Source: Helicobacter aurati
GTDB taxonomy: Bacteria; Campylobacterota; Campylobacteria; Campylobacterales; Helicobacteraceae
Assembly: GCF_003364265.1 (NCBI RefSeq)
Contig: NZ_NXLW01000013.1
Location: 1-57,104, forward strand
DNA length: 57,104 nucleotides
Reading direction: 5' to 3'
The position numbers and the translations under genes are program-made. The notes beneath the pieces were generated by a model. That model worked only from the letters and a program-made list of their open reading frames with translations. It searched no databases and had not been told where the DNA came from. How positions within the stretch are numbered: the stretch's first letter is position 1; each line of letters begins with the position of its first letter. Below, piece by piece: positions 56,582-57,104 of this stretch.

Positions 56582-57104
56582 CTAGGATAAGGGGGTGCCT
56601 TGTCTTAGCAGCAAAGCCTGCAAAATCGGAATCTTCTGCTTTTTGGTATAGAAATTCCCAATAGGCAAGACAGCAACTCTTAAAGAGATTCGAATATTAA
56701 TTATCTGAAAATCAAGAGGTTTGGCAAAGAAAGAAGGGCTAAGAATGCGCATGAAGCCAGCTAAAAGCAGATATTGTAATCCAATGCTAGTTTGTATGCT
56801 ATGTAATTGTTTATAAAGCAAATCTTCAAATTCTTCTCTTGTTTTACCATCTGATTCAATAAGAAAGGTGGGAATCTGTAATTGTTTTGCACGAGTGAGC
56901 ACATAGGCATTTTTCTTATCGCTAATCACTCCTATGATTTGGAGCTTTTTAGAGCTATATGAGAGAGATTCAAACGGAGCGTTTGTTGTAATATGTGTGT
57001 TTTTTGGAGTTATAGAATCTTTAGTGTTTGAATCTTTTGAATCTTTTTTGGACGTTTTTGTAAGAAAAAAGCCATTGTCTTGCAAAGCTTGCGCTAGGGG
57101 TTTA
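56582..57104 (-). pseudogene. purN: purN (GAR formyltransferase), truncated at its 3' end and cut by the window
   Basis: Glycinamide ribonucleotide transformylase of purine synthesis, reading in from the right edge. The part seen matches PurN: IGVISDKKNAYVLTRAKQLQIP and LLLAGFMRILSPSFF, then DFQIINI. After INI the family continues with HPSLLP, the catalytic His and later Asp. Here the frame instead reads unrelated sequence (RISLRVAVLPIG) for about 35 residues and stops at 56582-56584. So the catalytic half is missing. The break lies just beside ilvC. The N-terminal part carries an insertion of about 25 residues rich in Lys/Asp/Ser. Confidence 0.7.

Overview
The window is chromosomal DNA from a low-GC Campylobacterota bacterium, most likely a non-pylori (enterohepatic-type) Helicobacter. 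The case rests on a malate:quinone oxidoreductase and a four-subunit porGDAB pyruvate:ferredoxin oxidoreductase of Helicobacter type, PseI for pseudaminic acid, cysteine-rich Sel1-repeat secreted proteins, HrcA-GrpE-DnaK order, and two blocks whose order matches H. pylori from memory: MBL hydrolase - moeB/thiF - motA - motB, and apt - coiled-coil protein - rpiB - M50 protease - lepB. There are no rRNA or tRNA genes, CRISPR arrays, prophage genes or intact transposons.

Layout. 1-5 kb, leftward: Sel1 protein, MBL hydrolase, MoeB/ThiF, the flagellar stator MotA/MotB and TatB. 5-8.5 kb, rightward: a COG3014-type lipoprotein and an LpoB-like lipoprotein, then an unknown protein with a low-complexity tail. 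8.7-11 kb: CtpA protease and PurC. 11-14.3 kb, leftward: apt to lepB. 14.5-16.6 kb: a large GT-C membrane glycosyltransferase carrying an (AT)10 tract. 16.7-24.2 kb: an amino-acid ABC permease, ProC, a second Sel1 protein, ClpA/ClpS, PseI and YggS. 24.4-25.2 kb: L28 and peptide deformylase. 25.3-31.6 kb: the parts of a zinc-type ABC importer separated by small genes, a second GT-C glycosyltransferase with an 11-bp triple repeat and a nucleotidyltransferase. 31.6-34.1 kb: Mqo and a family 25 glycosyltransferase. 34.4-37.8 kb: dnaK, grpE, hrcA behind a CIRCE operator. A 613-base gene-poor stretch follows, then porGDAB (38.5-41.7 kb), a YdeN-like hydrolase, an MFS exporter, a solitary DNA methyltransferase, RsmG, a second ABC permease, an outer-membrane-like protein, PanB, an AAA+ ATPase with a membrane protein, two small unknown genes, a carbon-nitrogen hydrolase, PEP carboxylase, IlvC and a truncated purN.

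How the genes fit together. Mqo and PEP carboxylase both make oxaloacetate, and Por makes acetyl-CoA. PseI, two GT-C enzymes, a GT25 enzyme and a nucleotidyltransferase point to a variable, glycosylated surface. Two of these glycosyltransferase genes carry short tandem repeats whose unit is not a multiple of three, so they are candidate contingency loci.

The most unusual signals are these two repeats; a 51-bp exact duplication that leaves a hydrolase fragment beside a solitary methyltransferase; a GC-rich ilvC beside a purN that lacks its catalytic half; two small well-expressed-looking genes (57 and 59 codons); and a 451-bp inverted-repeat-bounded stretch between hrcA and por. All calls are by eye from the sequence; no database search was run.
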